NCBI RefSeq assembly: GCF_000170855.1
Contig: NZ_ABCQ01000029.1
Span: 1-52,877 of the forward strand
Source of the DNA: Moritella sp. PE36
GTDB taxonomy: Bacteria; Pseudomonadota; Gammaproteobacteria; Enterobacterales; Moritellaceae
DNA: 52,877 bases
Direction: 5' to 3'
A model generated the notes under the pieces. That model ran no database searches and had not been told where the DNA came from. It saw only the letters and a list, made by a program, of their open reading frames with translations. The translations under genes and the position numbers were made by a program. Positions 10,055 through 18,982 of this stretch are shown one piece after another. The stretch's first letter is position 1. Each line of letters starts with the position of its first letter.

Positions 10055-10606
10055 TTATATACCGGCAATCTCGCGGAGGTGTTTAAAGATCTCTTTGCTT
10101 GGTTTTGCAGCTTTAAGCGGCTTTTCTGCTTTAAGTTCTTTATTCACTTGGCGGATCCATTGACGTAGTTTCTGACGATCAGCATTTGGATATGTTTCTA
10201 ATAATGCAGTGATCGCAGCATCACCACCGGCAACCAATTCATCACGAACCATCTCTAATTTTTTTAACTCAATAGTTGCTTGGTTGTGTTTATTGGTGAT
10301 CTTATCGTATGCCATTTGGATCGGTTCGAGACCATCGCTACGCATGATCTTGCTCATGTGCGATAGATGTCTACTGTAAGCATCTGTACGTAATGCAATT
10401 TTTCTTGCTGTCACAATTGCTGCGAGTAAGTGTTCAGAAAAACCCATTTTGGCAACTTCTGCTTTACTGAGTAAAGAGATCGCGCCAGCGAGTTTCAGTG
10501 TCTCGGCAATTTCAATTTTATTTTTTGCACGACTTTGATATAGCTCGTCGTCTTCAGCACGTCGGTAAGACTTTTCGCTGGTAATATTCCGTTCTTTTAC
10601 GCTCAT
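10055..10606 (-). CDS. darP: Ribosome biogenesis factor DarP (YjgA, DUF615)
   Basis: DarP (formerly YjgA) binds late precursors of the 50S ribosomal subunit and helps peptidyl-transferase centre maturation. The all-helical, highly charged sequence carries the family core ALRTDAYSRHLSHMSKIMR, then IQMAYDKITNKHNQ, and the C-terminal PNADRQKLRQWIRQVNKELK. The ATG at 10606 is chosen because an AAAGAA element lies upstream and the resulting 183 residues equal E. coli YjgA. A TTG five codons further upstream (10621) is possible but has no ribosome-binding site. It is divergent from pmbA and convergent with tldD. Confidence 0.93.
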   Translation of the reverse strand: MSVKERNITSEKSYRRAEDDELYQSRAKNKIEIAETLKLAGAISLLSKAEVAKMGFSEHLLAAIVTARKIALRTDAYSRHLSHMSKIMRSDGLEPIQMAYDKITNKHNQATIELKKLEMVRDELVAGGDAAITALLETYPNADRQKLRQWIRQVNKELKAEKPLKAAKPSKEIFKHLREIAGI

Positions 10607-10731
10607 AATATTCTTTTTCAAAACGATTGATATGTTAATTGTATCAGTTTATTGCTAATTGCGCAGTTGCTGCAGGAATTTTTATCGCAACATGGTATGC
10701 TTAATCTAGTATAACTTATTGAAACGAGCCC

Positions 10732-12072
10732 ATGAACTTAAAACAGCAAATTACTTTAGAACAAAATAAATTGGAATTAGCCGTTACTCAAGCACTCGAT
10801 TTTGCCAAAAAGGCGGGCGCGAGTGATGCCGAAGTAGCTATTTCGCGACAAACGGGTTTGTCTGTTAGTACACGCATGGGTGAAGTTGAAAATGTTGAAT
10901 TCAACCATGATGGCGCGTTAGGTATCTGTGTATACCGCGGTCAACGTAAAGGTAATGCATCAACCTCTGATTTAAGTGAAGCGGCAATTCAAAGCGCAGT
11001 CGCCGCCGCGTTAGATATCGCCTTACATACTGCTGAAGATGAATTTGCTGGTTTAGCTGACTTTGAGCTGATGGCGTTTGCACCGGAAGATTTAGATTTA
11101 TGCCATCCGATTAAGATCGAACCTGAGTATGCCATTGAGCAAGCTTGCTTGACCGAGCGTTTAGCGTTAGCGAAAGACTCACGTATCGTCAATAGTGAAG
11201 GTTCTTTTACCAGTCACAGCAGCATTAAAGTTTACGGCAACAGCCATGGTTTAGTAAATGGTTATGCAAGTACCCGTCACAGCATGAGTTCGGTATTGAT
11301 TGCAGAACAAGATGGCGCAATGGAGCGTGATTACGGCTACTCAATGGCGCGTGACGCAAGTAAATTGTGGACACCAGAGCAGATTGCTACCGAAGCGGTT
11401 AATCGTACTGTAGACCGTTTAGGCGCACGTAAGATTGATACTTGTAATGTCCCGGTAATTTTTCATCACGATGTTGCCAGTAGCTTAATGGGTCAACTGG
11501 TGATGGGCATCAGTGGTGGTAGTTTATACCGTAAATCATCATTCTTGCTCGATAAGCTGGGTGAACAGATTTTCCCTGAGTGGTTAAACATTCAAGAACG
11601 TCCGCACATTAAAGGTGGATTAGCGTCGTCAATGTATGACGCTGAAGGTGTGCGTACTAAAGATTTAAATGTGGTAGAACAAGGTATTTTAAAGAGCTAC
11701 CTATTAACCAGTTACAGTGGTCGTAAATTAGGGATGCAAACAACCGGTCATGCTGGTGGTATTCATAACTGGAATGTCACCGGTAAAGGCGAAACATTAG
11801 ACCAACTGTGTCGCCAAATGGGCACCGGCTTGTTAGTGACTGAACTAATGGGACAGGGCGTTAATATTGTGACCGGTGATTACAGCCGTGGCGCGTCAGG
11901 CTTCTGGGTCGAAAATGGTGAGTTGCAGTATCCGGTGCATGAAATTACCATTGCAGGTAACTTAACGGACATGTTCAAAAACCTCGTTGCTGTCGGTAAC
12001 GATATCGATATACGCAGCAGTATTCTAATGGGCTCGACACTATTAGAGTCAATGCAGATTGCGGGTAACTAA
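10732..12072 (+). CDS. pmbA: Metalloprotease subunit PmbA/TldE
   Basis: PmbA (TldE) is the non-zinc partner of TldD; together they form the proteolytic chamber. The 446 residues match E. coli PmbA (450). It has the TldD/E fold, with N-terminal VAISRQTGLSVSTRMGEVENVEF and a C-terminal half with GASGFWVENGELQYPVHEITIAGNL near 386-410, but no HExxxH motif, as expected for this subunit. The 110-125 bp gap to darP must hold divergent promoters; I cannot place them with confidence. A strong terminator follows. Confidence 0.96.
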   Translation: MNLKQQITLEQNKLELAVTQALDFAKKAGASDAEVAISRQTGLSVSTRMGEVENVEFNHDGALGICVYRGQRKGNASTSDLSEAAIQSAVAAALDIALHTAEDEFAGLADFELMAFAPEDLDLCHPIKIEPEYAIEQACLTERLALAKDSRIVNSEGSFTSHSSIKVYGNSHGLVNGYASTRHSMSSVLIAEQDGAMERDYGYSMARDASKLWTPEQIATEAVNRTVDRLGARKIDTCNVPVIFHHDVASSLMGQLVMGISGGSLYRKSSFLLDKLGEQIFPEWLNIQERPHIKGGLASSMYDAEGVRTKDLNVVEQGILKSYLLTSYSGRKLGMQTTGHAGGIHNWNVTGKGETLDQLCRQMGTGLLVTELMGQGVNIVTGDYSRGASGFWVENGELQYPVHEITIAGNLTDMFKNLVAVGNDIDIRSSILMGSTLLESMQIAGN

Positions 12073-12096
12073 TATCCCCTCGATTTAAGTTAAGTG

Positions 12097-12129
12097 AAAA
12101 AGCCTGCGTCATGATGACGCAGGCTTTTT
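12097..12129. terminator. Strong bidirectional terminator between pmbA and mgtE
   Basis: A perfect 15-bp stem: AAAAAGCCTGCGTCA (12097-12111), a TGA loop, and TGACGCAGGCTTTTT (12115-12129). The A-run and T-run make it work on either strand, fitting the convergent pmbA and mgtE genes. It also marks a junction between two conserved gene blocks. Confidence 0.92.
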
Positions 12130-12197
12130 ACGTTATGGGCTATTAACTTTGCTTTACTTTTAATTTTACGTTCTGCTCGCTAGCTTGGTTGAAAAGA

Positions 12198-13556
12198 TTA
12201 ACCGTAGACCAGTGTTGCCATGCCTAAGAAGGAAAATAGACCAACCACATCGGTCACGGTGGTAAGCGCCATACCACCTGCGAGTGCGGGATCGATATTG
12301 TATTTTTTCATCACCAATGGAATGACCACGCCGGCCAATCCGCCCATCGACATATTAATAAACATTGCCCCACCAATGATCAGGCCTAGCGATGGATCGC
12401 CCTTCCATAATGAGACGATGATTGCGATGGATATTGCCCAGATAGCGCCATTAAGCACGCCCACCATGGCTTCTTTACCGATTAACCAACGGCTATTGTC
12501 GTCACTAATATGACCGACCGCCATACCACGAATAACCAGTGCGAGGGTTTGATTACCAGCAATACCTCCCATGCTCGGTACAATGGTCATTAAAATGGCC
12601 AGCGTCGCGAGTTGTTCTAAAGTCGCTTCAAACATGTTAGAGACGGAGGCGGCAGTTAGTGCGGCAATTAAATTAACCCCCAACCAAAGTGTGCGGCGTT
12701 TGGTACTTTGTAGCACGGGGGCGAAGGTATCTTCATCATCATCCATACCAGCCAGACCCATCATGTCATGCTCGGCATTTTCGCGGATAATATCAACCAC
12801 GTCATCAATCGTGATACGACCAAGTAGTTTACCTGTTTCATCCGTTACTGGCGCTGAGATCCAGTCATGGCGTTCGAACAGTTTAGCTACTTCCGAGGTA
12901 TCCATATTGGCCGATAATGTTTCTGCCTGGCGATCCATAATGGTGTTGATGACACTGTTTGGATCTGTGGTTAACAGCATAGATAAAGGCACATCACCGA
13001 TCAAACGATCATCTTTATCCACCACATATAAGGTATCAGTGGCTTCGGGTAATTCACCGCGTAAGCGTATGTAACGTAAGATCACATCGACGGTTACGTC
13101 TGGACGTAAGGTGATGGTATCGGTATTCATGATACTGCCAGCCGTGTCTTCTGGATACGCCATCGCGGTTTCTAAACGATGTCGATCTTGGGTATCCATT
13201 TGGGTAATAACTTCTTGGTAGATACTGTCTGGCAGGCTACGCAGCACATTGGCTAAATCATCAGTATCCAAGCCTTCTGTCGCCGCGACTAAGGATTCGG
13301 TATCCATGAGTTTGAGGATACTGGTTTTAGCATCTTCATTGAGTTCATCGAGGATCTCACCTTGCATTTCAGAGTCGGTTAATCGCCACAAGACTTTACG
13401 ACCTGTTGGTGGTGATGATTCGAGTAATAAGGCGATATCACAAGGGGGTGTTTGGTAGAGCATTCGCTTCACGTGAACAAACATACCACTCTCGAGTGCT
13501 TCATTCATTTCACTTAAACGTAGGTGTGTACTTTCATGCTCCATCTGTTCTGGCAT
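12198..13556 (-). CDS. mgtE: Magnesium transporter MgtE
   Basis: MgtE is a homodimeric Mg2+ channel gated by intracellular Mg2+. The 452 residues show the usual order: a helical N domain (about 1-130, with EDTAGSIMNTD at its end), two CBS domains (about 135-255, including PVTDETGKLLGRITIDDVVDII), a plug-helix region, and five membrane helices from about 285 to the end. The pore motif region near SMGGIAGNQTLALVIRGMA and the last-helix GGMALTTVTDVVGLFSF match the family. Reverse strand, downstream of rapZ with a 147-bp gap, so it may have its own promoter. In related genomes npr normally lies between rapZ and this point; it is absent here. Confidence 0.95.
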   Translation of the reverse strand: MPEQMEHESTHLRLSEMNEALESGMFVHVKRMLYQTPPCDIALLLESSPPTGRKVLWRLTDSEMQGEILDELNEDAKTSILKLMDTESLVAATEGLDTDDLANVLRSLPDSIYQEVITQMDTQDRHRLETAMAYPEDTAGSIMNTDTITLRPDVTVDVILRYIRLRGELPEATDTLYVVDKDDRLIGDVPLSMLLTTDPNSVINTIMDRQAETLSANMDTSEVAKLFERHDWISAPVTDETGKLLGRITIDDVVDIIRENAEHDMMGLAGMDDDEDTFAPVLQSTKRRTLWLGVNLIAALTAASVSNMFEATLEQLATLAILMTIVPSMGGIAGNQTLALVIRGMAVGHISDDNSRWLIGKEAMVGVLNGAIWAISIAIIVSLWKGDPSLGLIIGGAMFINMSMGGLAGVVIPLVMKKYNIDPALAGGMALTTVTDVVGLFSFLGMATLVYG

Positions 13557-13639
13557 ATGTCGTCCCCATTCTTATTATTCTGCTGCAAGACCTTGCTTGT
13601 TGATGCTGTGCAATTCTAGCTTAATCGGTATCTATAATC

Positions 13640-13687
13640 AGCATTAACAATAAATTATAATAATGAACTGTATTGATTGTTAATGCT
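13640..13687. repeat. 12-bp inverted repeat between rapZ and mgtE
   Basis: AGCATTAACAAT at 13640-13651 and ATTGTTAATGCT at 13676-13687 are perfect inverted copies separated by 24 bp. It lies just after the rapZ stop on the reverse strand and upstream of mgtE. A second small stem, GCTAAG/CTTAGC (13691-13708), overlaps the rapZ stop codon. Without a U-run this is not a classical terminator; it may be an mRNA 3'-end hairpin for rapZ or an operator for mgtE. Confidence 0.5.
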
Positions 13688-13703
13688 ATGGCTAAGTGAA
13701 TGC

Positions 13704-14567
13704 TTAGCTAATTTTATGTTTGTTTTTTTCTAACGTTTGGTGACGAGTCTGTACCACGTAATCTTGCTGTTTAAAGTATTTCGCTAATTTCTCTGCAATG
13801 AATACAGAGCGATGTTGGCCGCCAGTACAACCGATAGCAACAGTAACATAGCTGCGATTATTTTTTTCCAGCAGCGGTAACCAGGTCGTTAATAGATTTT
13901 CAATTTGCAGCGCAAAGCTGATCACTTCTGGTTGCTGACTGAGGTAGTTAATGACTGGTTCATCAAGACCTGTGTAAGGTTTTAATTCTGGGATCCAATG
14001 TGGGTTTGGTAAAAAGCGTACGTCGAATACATAGTCTGCATCCATTGGTAAGCCATGTTTAAAACCAAATGATTGGAAGACTAAGACCAGTTGGTTTTTT
14101 TTCTTGCCTAAAATACGTTCTTTGATTTGTTCACTGAGTTCATGAATATTAAGCTCAGTGGTATCGATTTTCAGATCCGCAAGTAAGGCTAAAGGACGTA
14201 AGCGCTGTTGTTCTATTTCAATGGCTTGCGATAGTGACAAGTCGTCTTTTGTTAATGGATGCAGGCGACGTGTTTCACTGTAGCGTTTAATAAGGACAGA
14301 TTGGTTAGTATCAAGAAATAAACTGGTTAGCTCAGTACTGGCTTTTAGCTCGGCAATAATATCGTTTAATTCTTGCTTTTCTTTCGGTAAATTACGTACA
14401 TCAATGCTGACTGCTACTTGTTCAGTTTTGGCATTTAAGGTTTGCAGTAGTTGTGGGAGTAATGTCACTGGCAGGTTGTCTACGCAATAGTAGCCTAAAT
14501 CTTCAAGCACCCGTAATGCAATTGATTTACCGGATCCTGACTGGCCGCTGACTATTATTAACTTCAT
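13704..14567 (-). CDS. rapZ: RNase adapter protein RapZ
   Basis: RapZ senses glucosamine-6-phosphate and delivers the small RNA GlmZ to RNase E, thereby setting GlmS levels and amino-sugar supply for peptidoglycan and LPS. The 287 residues (E. coli 284) have a Walker A motif GQSGSGKS at 8-15, the family segment [31 protein letters not shown] (given here as its known span, residues about 158-188), and the C-terminal [11 protein letters not shown] near 246-256. The last residues are Lys/His-rich, in keeping with the RNA-binding tail. The ribosome-binding site GAGGA precedes the ATG at 14567. ptsN, its usual upstream neighbour, is missing. Confidence 0.96.
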   Translation of the reverse strand: MKLIIVSGQSGSGKSIALRVLEDLGYYCVDNLPVTLLPQLLQTLNAKTEQVAVSIDVRNLPKEKQELNDIIAELKASTELTSLFLDTNQSVLIKRYSETRRLHPLTKDDLSLSQAIEIEQQRLRPLALLADLKIDTTELNIHELSEQIKERILGKKKNQLVLVFQSFGFKHGLPMDADYVFDVRFLPNPHWIPELKPYTGLDEPVINYLSQQPEVISFALQIENLLTTWLPLLEKNNRSYVTVAIGCTGGQHRSVFIAEKLAKYFKQQDYVVQTRHQTLEKNKHKIS

Positions 14568-14594
14568 TTTTTGTCCTCACATCTGCGCAGCGAA

Positions 14595-14649
14595 TATATC
14601 GTGGACAGAGTAAAAGTTAGCTGGCTAATTTTAAACTCATCACGATATA
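14595..14649 (-). repeat. Nested inverted repeat in the rapZ 5' region
   Basis: TATATCGTG (14595-14603) and CACGATATA (14641-14649) form a perfect 9-bp outer stem. Inside it, AAAGTTAG (14613-14620) and CTAATTTT (14625-14632) form a second stem with one mismatch. The element ends 28 bp upstream of the rapZ ATG, so on the reverse strand it would fold in the rapZ leader. No function is assigned; leader structure or a DNA operator are both possible. Confidence 0.55.
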
Positions 14650-14717
14650 AAATATTTGCTCATTATCCCGCAATTGATTTGGATATGATATGTTTTAATT
14701 ATGTCAGGAACATTAAT

Positions 14718-14747
14718 ACCTAAAGGAAAAGGGTTTTTCCTTTAGGT
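14718..14747 (-). terminator. Hairpin after hpf (probable terminator of the lpt-rpoN-hpf transcript)
   Basis: ACCTAAAGGAAAA (14718-14730) pairs perfectly with TTTTCCTTTAGGT (14735-14747) around a short loop. It lies 20 bp past the hpf stop on the reverse strand. The downstream reverse-strand tract (TATTAATGTT) is only moderately U-rich, so termination may be partial and rapZ may be partly read through. Confidence 0.6.
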
Positions 14748-14767
14748 TATTTGTTGTGGGACTAAAG

Positions 14768-15055
14768 TTAATGGCGAATTAATTTTTCTTTATGCTTAAT
14801 CACTTGGCGATCGAGCTTATCCAGTAAGCCATCAATTGCAGCATACATGTCGTTATGTTCATGTACGGCAAAGATTTCACCCCCATTTAAATGTATTTTT
14901 GCTTCTGCAATTTGCAGTAGTTTTTCGACATTTAAGATCACATGAATATTGTTAATGTGCTCAAAATGCCGCTCTAATTTGGAAAACTTGCTATCAATGT
15001 AATCTTTCAGTGAATCTGTAATTTCTACATGTCTACCGGTTAAATTAATTTGCAT
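14768..15055 (-). CDS. hpf: Ribosome hibernation promoting factor (short HPF)
   Basis: Short HPF binds the decoding site of stationary-phase 70S ribosomes and promotes 100S dimers together with RMF. The product has 95 residues, exactly the E. coli HPF length, and follows it closely: MQINLTGRHVEITDSLKDY at the start, KFSKLERHF, LNGGEIFAVHEHNDMYAAIDGL in the middle and LDRQVIKHKEK at the end. It lacks the long-HPF dimerisation tail. A clear AAGGGAGA ribosome-binding site precedes the ATG. It is 31 bp after rpoN, the usual position, and probably shares its transcript. Confidence 0.96.
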   Translation of the reverse strand: MQINLTGRHVEITDSLKDYIDSKFSKLERHFEHINNIHVILNVEKLLQIAEAKIHLNGGEIFAVHEHNDMYAAIDGLLDKLDRQVIKHKEKLIRH

Positions 15056-15086
15056 ATATGTCTCCCTTATGAAGGTAGGATGAGTG

Positions 15087-16601
15087 CTATAAAAGACTCT
15101 TGCGCTGATTAGATGGTGGTATGCTTAGTGCCTCTCGGTATTTTGCGATCGTACGTCGAGCCACCTTGATACCTTGATCAGCAAGTAAATCAGCAATCTT
15201 GCTATCACTTAGTGGCTTAATGGCATTTTCTGCCGCCACCAATTTTTTAATTAATGCCCGAATAGCGGTTGATGAGCATTCACCGCCATTGTCAGTACTG
15301 ACGTGGCTTGAAAAGAAGAACTTCAGTTCAAAAATACCACGTGGTGTATGCATAAATTTCTGCGTTGTTACCCGCGAAATTGTCGACTCGTGCATTTCTA
15401 CTTCTTCTGCAATATCATTCAGCACCATAGGTTTCATGGCTTCATCGCCATATTCAAAGAAATCTACTTGGCGTTGAACAATACTCTTTGTTACTTTTAA
15501 TAATGTCTCATTACGGCTTTCTAGGCTTTTAATAAACCATTTTGCTTCTTGCACATGAGCGCGAATAAACTGCCCATCGCTACTATTACGGTTACCGGTC
15601 GACAGATGAGAATATTCAGTGTTCACTTTTAATCTTGGCACAATGTCAGGATTTAAGTCGACTATCCACTGGTTATTTTTTTTCTTTACTAATACATCGG
15701 GAATAACATACAGCCCTTCCGACTGATCAATCACATTACCTGGTCTTGGTTCCAAGCTCTGAATTAATTGCATTATCTCTTTAAGTTGTGGTTCTTTTAA
15801 TTTTGTTTTACGACTTAATTGACGGTAGTCGCGATTGCCCAATAAATCCATATAGGATTGAATTATTTGTTGGCATTCTGATAACCAAGGGGTATTTTTA
15901 GGTAAATGTCGAAGTTGGATCAGTAAACATTCTTGTAGTGAGCGCGCTGCTACACCGATAGGATCAAAATGTTGAATACGTTTTAATACCGCTTCGACTT
16001 CATCTAATTCAAGTTGATCTTCGTTATTATCATCGTGTTCTTGGTGGCCGAGAACCACGCTGTGCAGGATCTCTTCGCAGCTTTGATTGAGATAACCATG
16101 ATCATCAATGCCGTCAATAATAGCGACTGCAATGGCGCGATCGATATCAGTAAATGGGGTTAATTCCATTTGCCACATAAGATGTTCGTGTAAACCTTCG
16201 CTGGTTTCACCTTGGTAAACCTGATCAAGTCCATCAATACCGGCACTGCCGCCGCTGTGATTTTGTATTTGTGGGGTATAGACGTCATCCCAATTGCTGT
16301 CAGTAGGCAGTTCATCAGGGATGGAATCACTGGCGAGGGCATCACCGACTTCGATTTGGCTGCTATCGGTAATGGAGTCATTATTATCCGCGTTATCCGC
16401 GTTGTGTGCGTCACTACTTTCTGCATCATTTGACAGCGTGGTGTTGGGATCTTCTTGTTCCAGTAGCGGATTACTGTCTAACGCTTCTTGGATCTCTTGC
16501 TGTAACTCCAAGGTCGATAATTGTAATAATCGAATAGCTTGTTGTAACTGTGGCGTCATTGCCAGAGATTGACTCATACGAAGTTGTAATGATGGCTTCA
16601 T
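15087..16601 (-). CDS. rpoN: RNA polymerase sigma54 factor RpoN
   Basis: Sigma54 directs RNA polymerase to -24/-12 promoters and needs AAA+ activators. In the 504-residue protein, region I (1-50) is Gln/Leu-rich ([18 protein letters not shown]). An acidic linker at about 50-115 is rich in Asp, Asn and Ser. The core-binding domain, the helix-turn-helix and the C-terminal RpoN box [10 protein letters not shown] at 481-490 follow. Somewhat longer than E. coli RpoN (477), mainly from the acidic linker, which contains a short AD(N)N repeat. It lies between lptB and hpf as in most gammaproteobacteria. Confidence 0.97.
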   Translation of the reverse strand: MKPSLQLRMSQSLAMTPQLQQAIRLLQLSTLELQQEIQEALDSNPLLEQEDPNTTLSNDAESSDAHNADNADNNDSITDSSQIEVGDALASDSIPDELPTDSNWDDVYTPQIQNHSGGSAGIDGLDQVYQGETSEGLHEHLMWQMELTPFTDIDRAIAVAIIDGIDDHGYLNQSCEEILHSVVLGHQEHDDNNEDQLELDEVEAVLKRIQHFDPIGVAARSLQECLLIQLRHLPKNTPWLSECQQIIQSYMDLLGNRDYRQLSRKTKLKEPQLKEIMQLIQSLEPRPGNVIDQSEGLYVIPDVLVKKKNNQWIVDLNPDIVPRLKVNTEYSHLSTGNRNSSDGQFIRAHVQEAKWFIKSLESRNETLLKVTKSIVQRQVDFFEYGDEAMKPMVLNDIAEEVEMHESTISRVTTQKFMHTPRGIFELKFFFSSHVSTDNGGECSSTAIRALIKKLVAAENAIKPLSDSKIADLLADQGIKVARRTIAKYREALSIPPSNQRKSLL

Positions 16602-16649
16602 CTAACGACTACTCTCTCTTCCTTAATGCGGCTATGTATCAATATCAAA

Positions 16650-17375
16650 CTATAGTCGGAATTGATCTCCAAGGTATACTTCTTTCACTTGTGCGTTGGA
16701 TAAAATCTCTTCTGAAGTGCCAGACGCAATTAAGTGCCCATGACTTACAATATAAGAGTATTCACATACATCCAGTGTTTCACGTACGTTATGGTCGGTA
16801 ATTAATACCCCTAAACCACGATCTCGCAGATGTTGAATAATTTTTTTAATATCGCCAACCGAGATAGGATCAACACCAGCAAAGGGTTCATCTAATAAAA
16901 TAAATTTAGGATCAGCTGCCAGTGCGCGGGCAATTTCAACTCGGCGGCGTTCACCACCAGATAAGCTCATCCCTAAACTATCGCGGATATGGGTAATATG
17001 AAACTCTTCGAGTAATTCTTCTAATTTCTCTTCTCGTTGAAAACGGCTTAACTCTGGGCGCAACTCTAAAATTGCCATGATATTTTTAGTTACCGATAAG
17101 CGACGAAAAATTGAGGCTTCTTGAGGTAAATAACCAATACCTTGTTGTGCACGAATATGCATTGGCTCATGGGTTAATTCTTGGTCATCAATGAAGATTT
17201 GTCCATGATCTCGCTTAACTAAGCCAACCACCATGTAAAAGGTGGTGGTTTTACCTGCGCCATTGGGCCCAAGTAAACCAACAATTTGGCCTGATTCAAC
17301 TTCGAGACTCACATCAGAAACAACTTTACGTTTATTATAACTTTTTGCTAAGTGTGATACTTTTAAACGCGCCAT
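16650..17375 (-). CDS. lptB: LPS export ABC transporter ATPase LptB
   Basis: LptB is the cytoplasmic ATPase that with LptF and LptG extracts LPS from the inner membrane and pushes it along the LptC-LptA-LptD bridge. The 241 residues (same as E. coli) hold Walker [10 protein letters not shown] at 36-44, a Q-loop in [15 protein letters not shown] (81-95), the ABC signature [10 protein letters not shown] at 138-147, Walker [11 protein letters not shown] at 158-167 with catalytic E163, and the switch His in [11 protein letters not shown]. It follows lptA by 15 bp. The lptF and lptG permease genes are not in this window, as usual. Confidence 0.97.
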   Translation of the reverse strand: MARLKVSHLAKSYNKRKVVSDVSLEVESGQIVGLLGPNGAGKTTTFYMVVGLVKRDHGQIFIDDQELTHEPMHIRAQQGIGYLPQEASIFRRLSVTKNIMAILELRPELSRFQREEKLEELLEEFHITHIRDSLGMSLSGGERRRVEIARALAADPKFILLDEPFAGVDPISVGDIKKIIQHLRDRGLGVLITDHNVRETLDVCEYSYIVSHGHLIASGTSEEILSNAQVKEVYLGDQFRL

Positions 17376-17390
17376 ATGAATTTATTTACT

Positions 17391-17891
17391 CTACTTAGTT
17401 TTGTTGTCTTCAGGGGTGAAAATAGTGATCACGCGATCTGATTCATTATTACCGCTTTCGGCTATCATTTCTTGCTTATCAATTTGGTAGATGATCTTGT
17501 TACCTTTGACTTCACTATCAGCCTGACGTAAGCGGGCATTTTTTGTTAATGTTAAACGTTTTTTGCCGAGTTCATAACGGATCTCATTCGATTCAGCATT
17601 GATTTTTTTGCCGTCATCAAGCTCTTGATAAAAAGTGGCTACGTTACCTGTCGCTATCATCACTTCAGTACCTTTGCCACCAGGACTTAATACCGTTAGC
17701 TTATCAGCATGAATTAATATTGTGCCTTGAGTCACCACCACATTATCATAAAAAATAACGCGGTTCTCTTTAATAAACACTTCTTGACGTTTGGCGTTTA
17801 CGACAACATTTTCTGCAAAGTCAGACTCTAAAGCGAGCGCTGAATTACTCATCAATAATGTTAACAGTAAAATTTTATATTTTTTCATCAT
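17391..17891 (-). CDS. lptA: LPS transport periplasmic protein LptA
   Basis: LptA forms the periplasmic bridge that carries LPS between LptC and the outer-membrane LptDE translocon. The 166-residue product starts with a signal peptide (MMKKYKILLLTLLMSNSALA, cleavage about residue 20) and then shows the beta-jellyroll OstA fold: VVNAKRQEV, ENRVIFYDNVVVTQGTI, ADKLTV, and NEIRYELGKKRLTLTKNARL. Its first 17 bases overlap the end of lptC, so the two are coupled. The order kdsC-lptC-lptA-lptB is the standard one. Confidence 0.95.
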   Translation of the reverse strand: MMKKYKILLLTLLMSNSALALESDFAENVVVNAKRQEVFIKENRVIFYDNVVVTQGTILIHADKLTVLSPGGKGTEVMIATGNVATFYQELDDGKKINAESNEIRYELGKKRLTLTKNARLRQADSEVKGNKIIYQIDKQEMIAESGNNESDRVITIFTPEDNKTK

Positions 17892-18435
17892 TAGTATATA
17901 TCGCTTTAACTTGCTTAAGGATAGTCATGTATTCTTGCTTTAAATCACCTTCAAGGCCAATGCCGGTTTGGTTGAACAAGGCTCCTGTGATAGTAATTAG
18001 TTGATCGCTGCGTACCAAGTTTTTGGTCAGTTCTAATTGTAAATAACTGGTGGTGATGACATCAATATAATCATTTTTCTTCATATTCTTGATGACCACA
18101 TCATTGCGTAGGGTGGCGACATCCTCACTGCTGAAGTTACCTTCTTTGGCTTGGATCTTCCACGTCGCTTGGGCATTGTCATCATAAAGGATAATAACGG
18201 GGTTAGTGAACATTGTCATGCCTAACTCGCCATAATGCTCCATACTATCGGCAAAAATGCGACGTATGATTTTCCCTTCAATACTGAATTCGACACTGCG
18301 TAGGACCTCGGCGGTGAAATCAGGCTGATATTCGGTTGAGGCGGTTGTTGTTGACGGTTCATCAGGCGAAAGAAAGCGCCAAATACCCAGGGCACACAAA
18401 AAGAGGATAACAATCCCCATATTTTGCCGACTCAT
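17875..18435 (-). CDS. lptC: LPS export protein LptC
   Basis: LptC is the membrane-anchored receptor that accepts LPS from LptB2FG and passes it to LptA. The 186-residue product has one N-terminal membrane helix (MGIVILFLCALGIWRFL, about 6-22) and a periplasmic beta-jellyroll with the family-like IRRIFADSMEHYGELGMTMFTNP and LRNDVVIKN segments. Length is close to E. coli LptC (191). It overlaps kdsC by 4 bases upstream and lptA by 17 bases downstream, pointing to one translationally linked unit. Confidence 0.94.
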   Translation of the reverse strand: MSRQNMGIVILFLCALGIWRFLSPDEPSTTTASTEYQPDFTAEVLRSVEFSIEGKIIRRIFADSMEHYGELGMTMFTNPVIILYDDNAQATWKIQAKEGNFSSEDVATLRNDVVIKNMKKNDYIDVITTSYLQLELTKNLVRSDQLITITGALFNQTGIGLEGDLKQEYMTILKQVKAIYTNDEKI

Positions 18436-18980
18436 ACCGAGGTGCCTTGTGCTTGGTCTAAAACGCCCTTGGCTAATAAGATCAGATCTGCTAATTCTCT
18501 TACTGCGCCAAAGCCACCACGGATTGAGGTGCTAAAATCGGCCCCTTTTTTAACCAGAGGGTGGGCATCGGCAACGGCAACACTGAGTCCACAGAGATTC
18601 ATTACCGGTAAATCAATGACGTCATCGCCGATATAACCGACCTGCTCTGGTGATAAGTTTAATTTTTCGAGCAACATATTAAAGGAGATAACTTTGTTGT
18701 CTTGACCTTGATAAATATGTTTAACACCTAAACCTTGCATGCGGTTGGTGACAATCGTTGACTGCCGTCCGGTGATCACCGCCACTTCGACACCTGCATT
18801 GAGGAGTGATTTAACCCCAAAGCCATCACGGGTATGGAAAGCTTTTAGCTCTTCACCATTGTTACCCATATACACTCGACCATCAGAAAATACGCCATCT
18901 ATATCGCAAATGAGTAGCTTTAATGTTTTTGCTTTGGTTAAGATCTCTTGTGGGATTGGACCATATAATGTGTTGATCAT
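18432..18980 (-). CDS. kdsC: 3-deoxy-D-manno-octulosonate 8-phosphate phosphatase KdsC
   Basis: KdsC removes phosphate from Kdo-8-phosphate, giving Kdo for the LPS inner core. It is a capless HAD phosphatase that works as a tetramer. The nucleophile motif is ICDIDGVFSDG with D26 and acid/base D28; motif II is AVITGRQS and motif IV is VGYIGDDVIDLPVM. The 182 residues fit the family (E. coli 188). The start lies 2 bp after kdsD and the end overlaps lptC by 4 bases, tying Kdo supply to LPS export. Confidence 0.96.
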   Translation of the reverse strand: MINTLYGPIPQEILTKAKTLKLLICDIDGVFSDGRVYMGNNGEELKAFHTRDGFGVKSLLNAGVEVAVITGRQSTIVTNRMQGLGVKHIYQGQDNKVISFNMLLEKLNLSPEQVGYIGDDVIDLPVMNLCGLSVAVADAHPLVKKGADFSTSIRGGFGAVRELADLILLAKGVLDQAQGTSV

Positions 18981-18982
18981 AT

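Noticed and set aside
12571-13074. Long forward open frame opposite mgtE
   Set aside because: It is antisense to conserved MgtE coding sequence, Ser-rich low complexity, and resembles no family.
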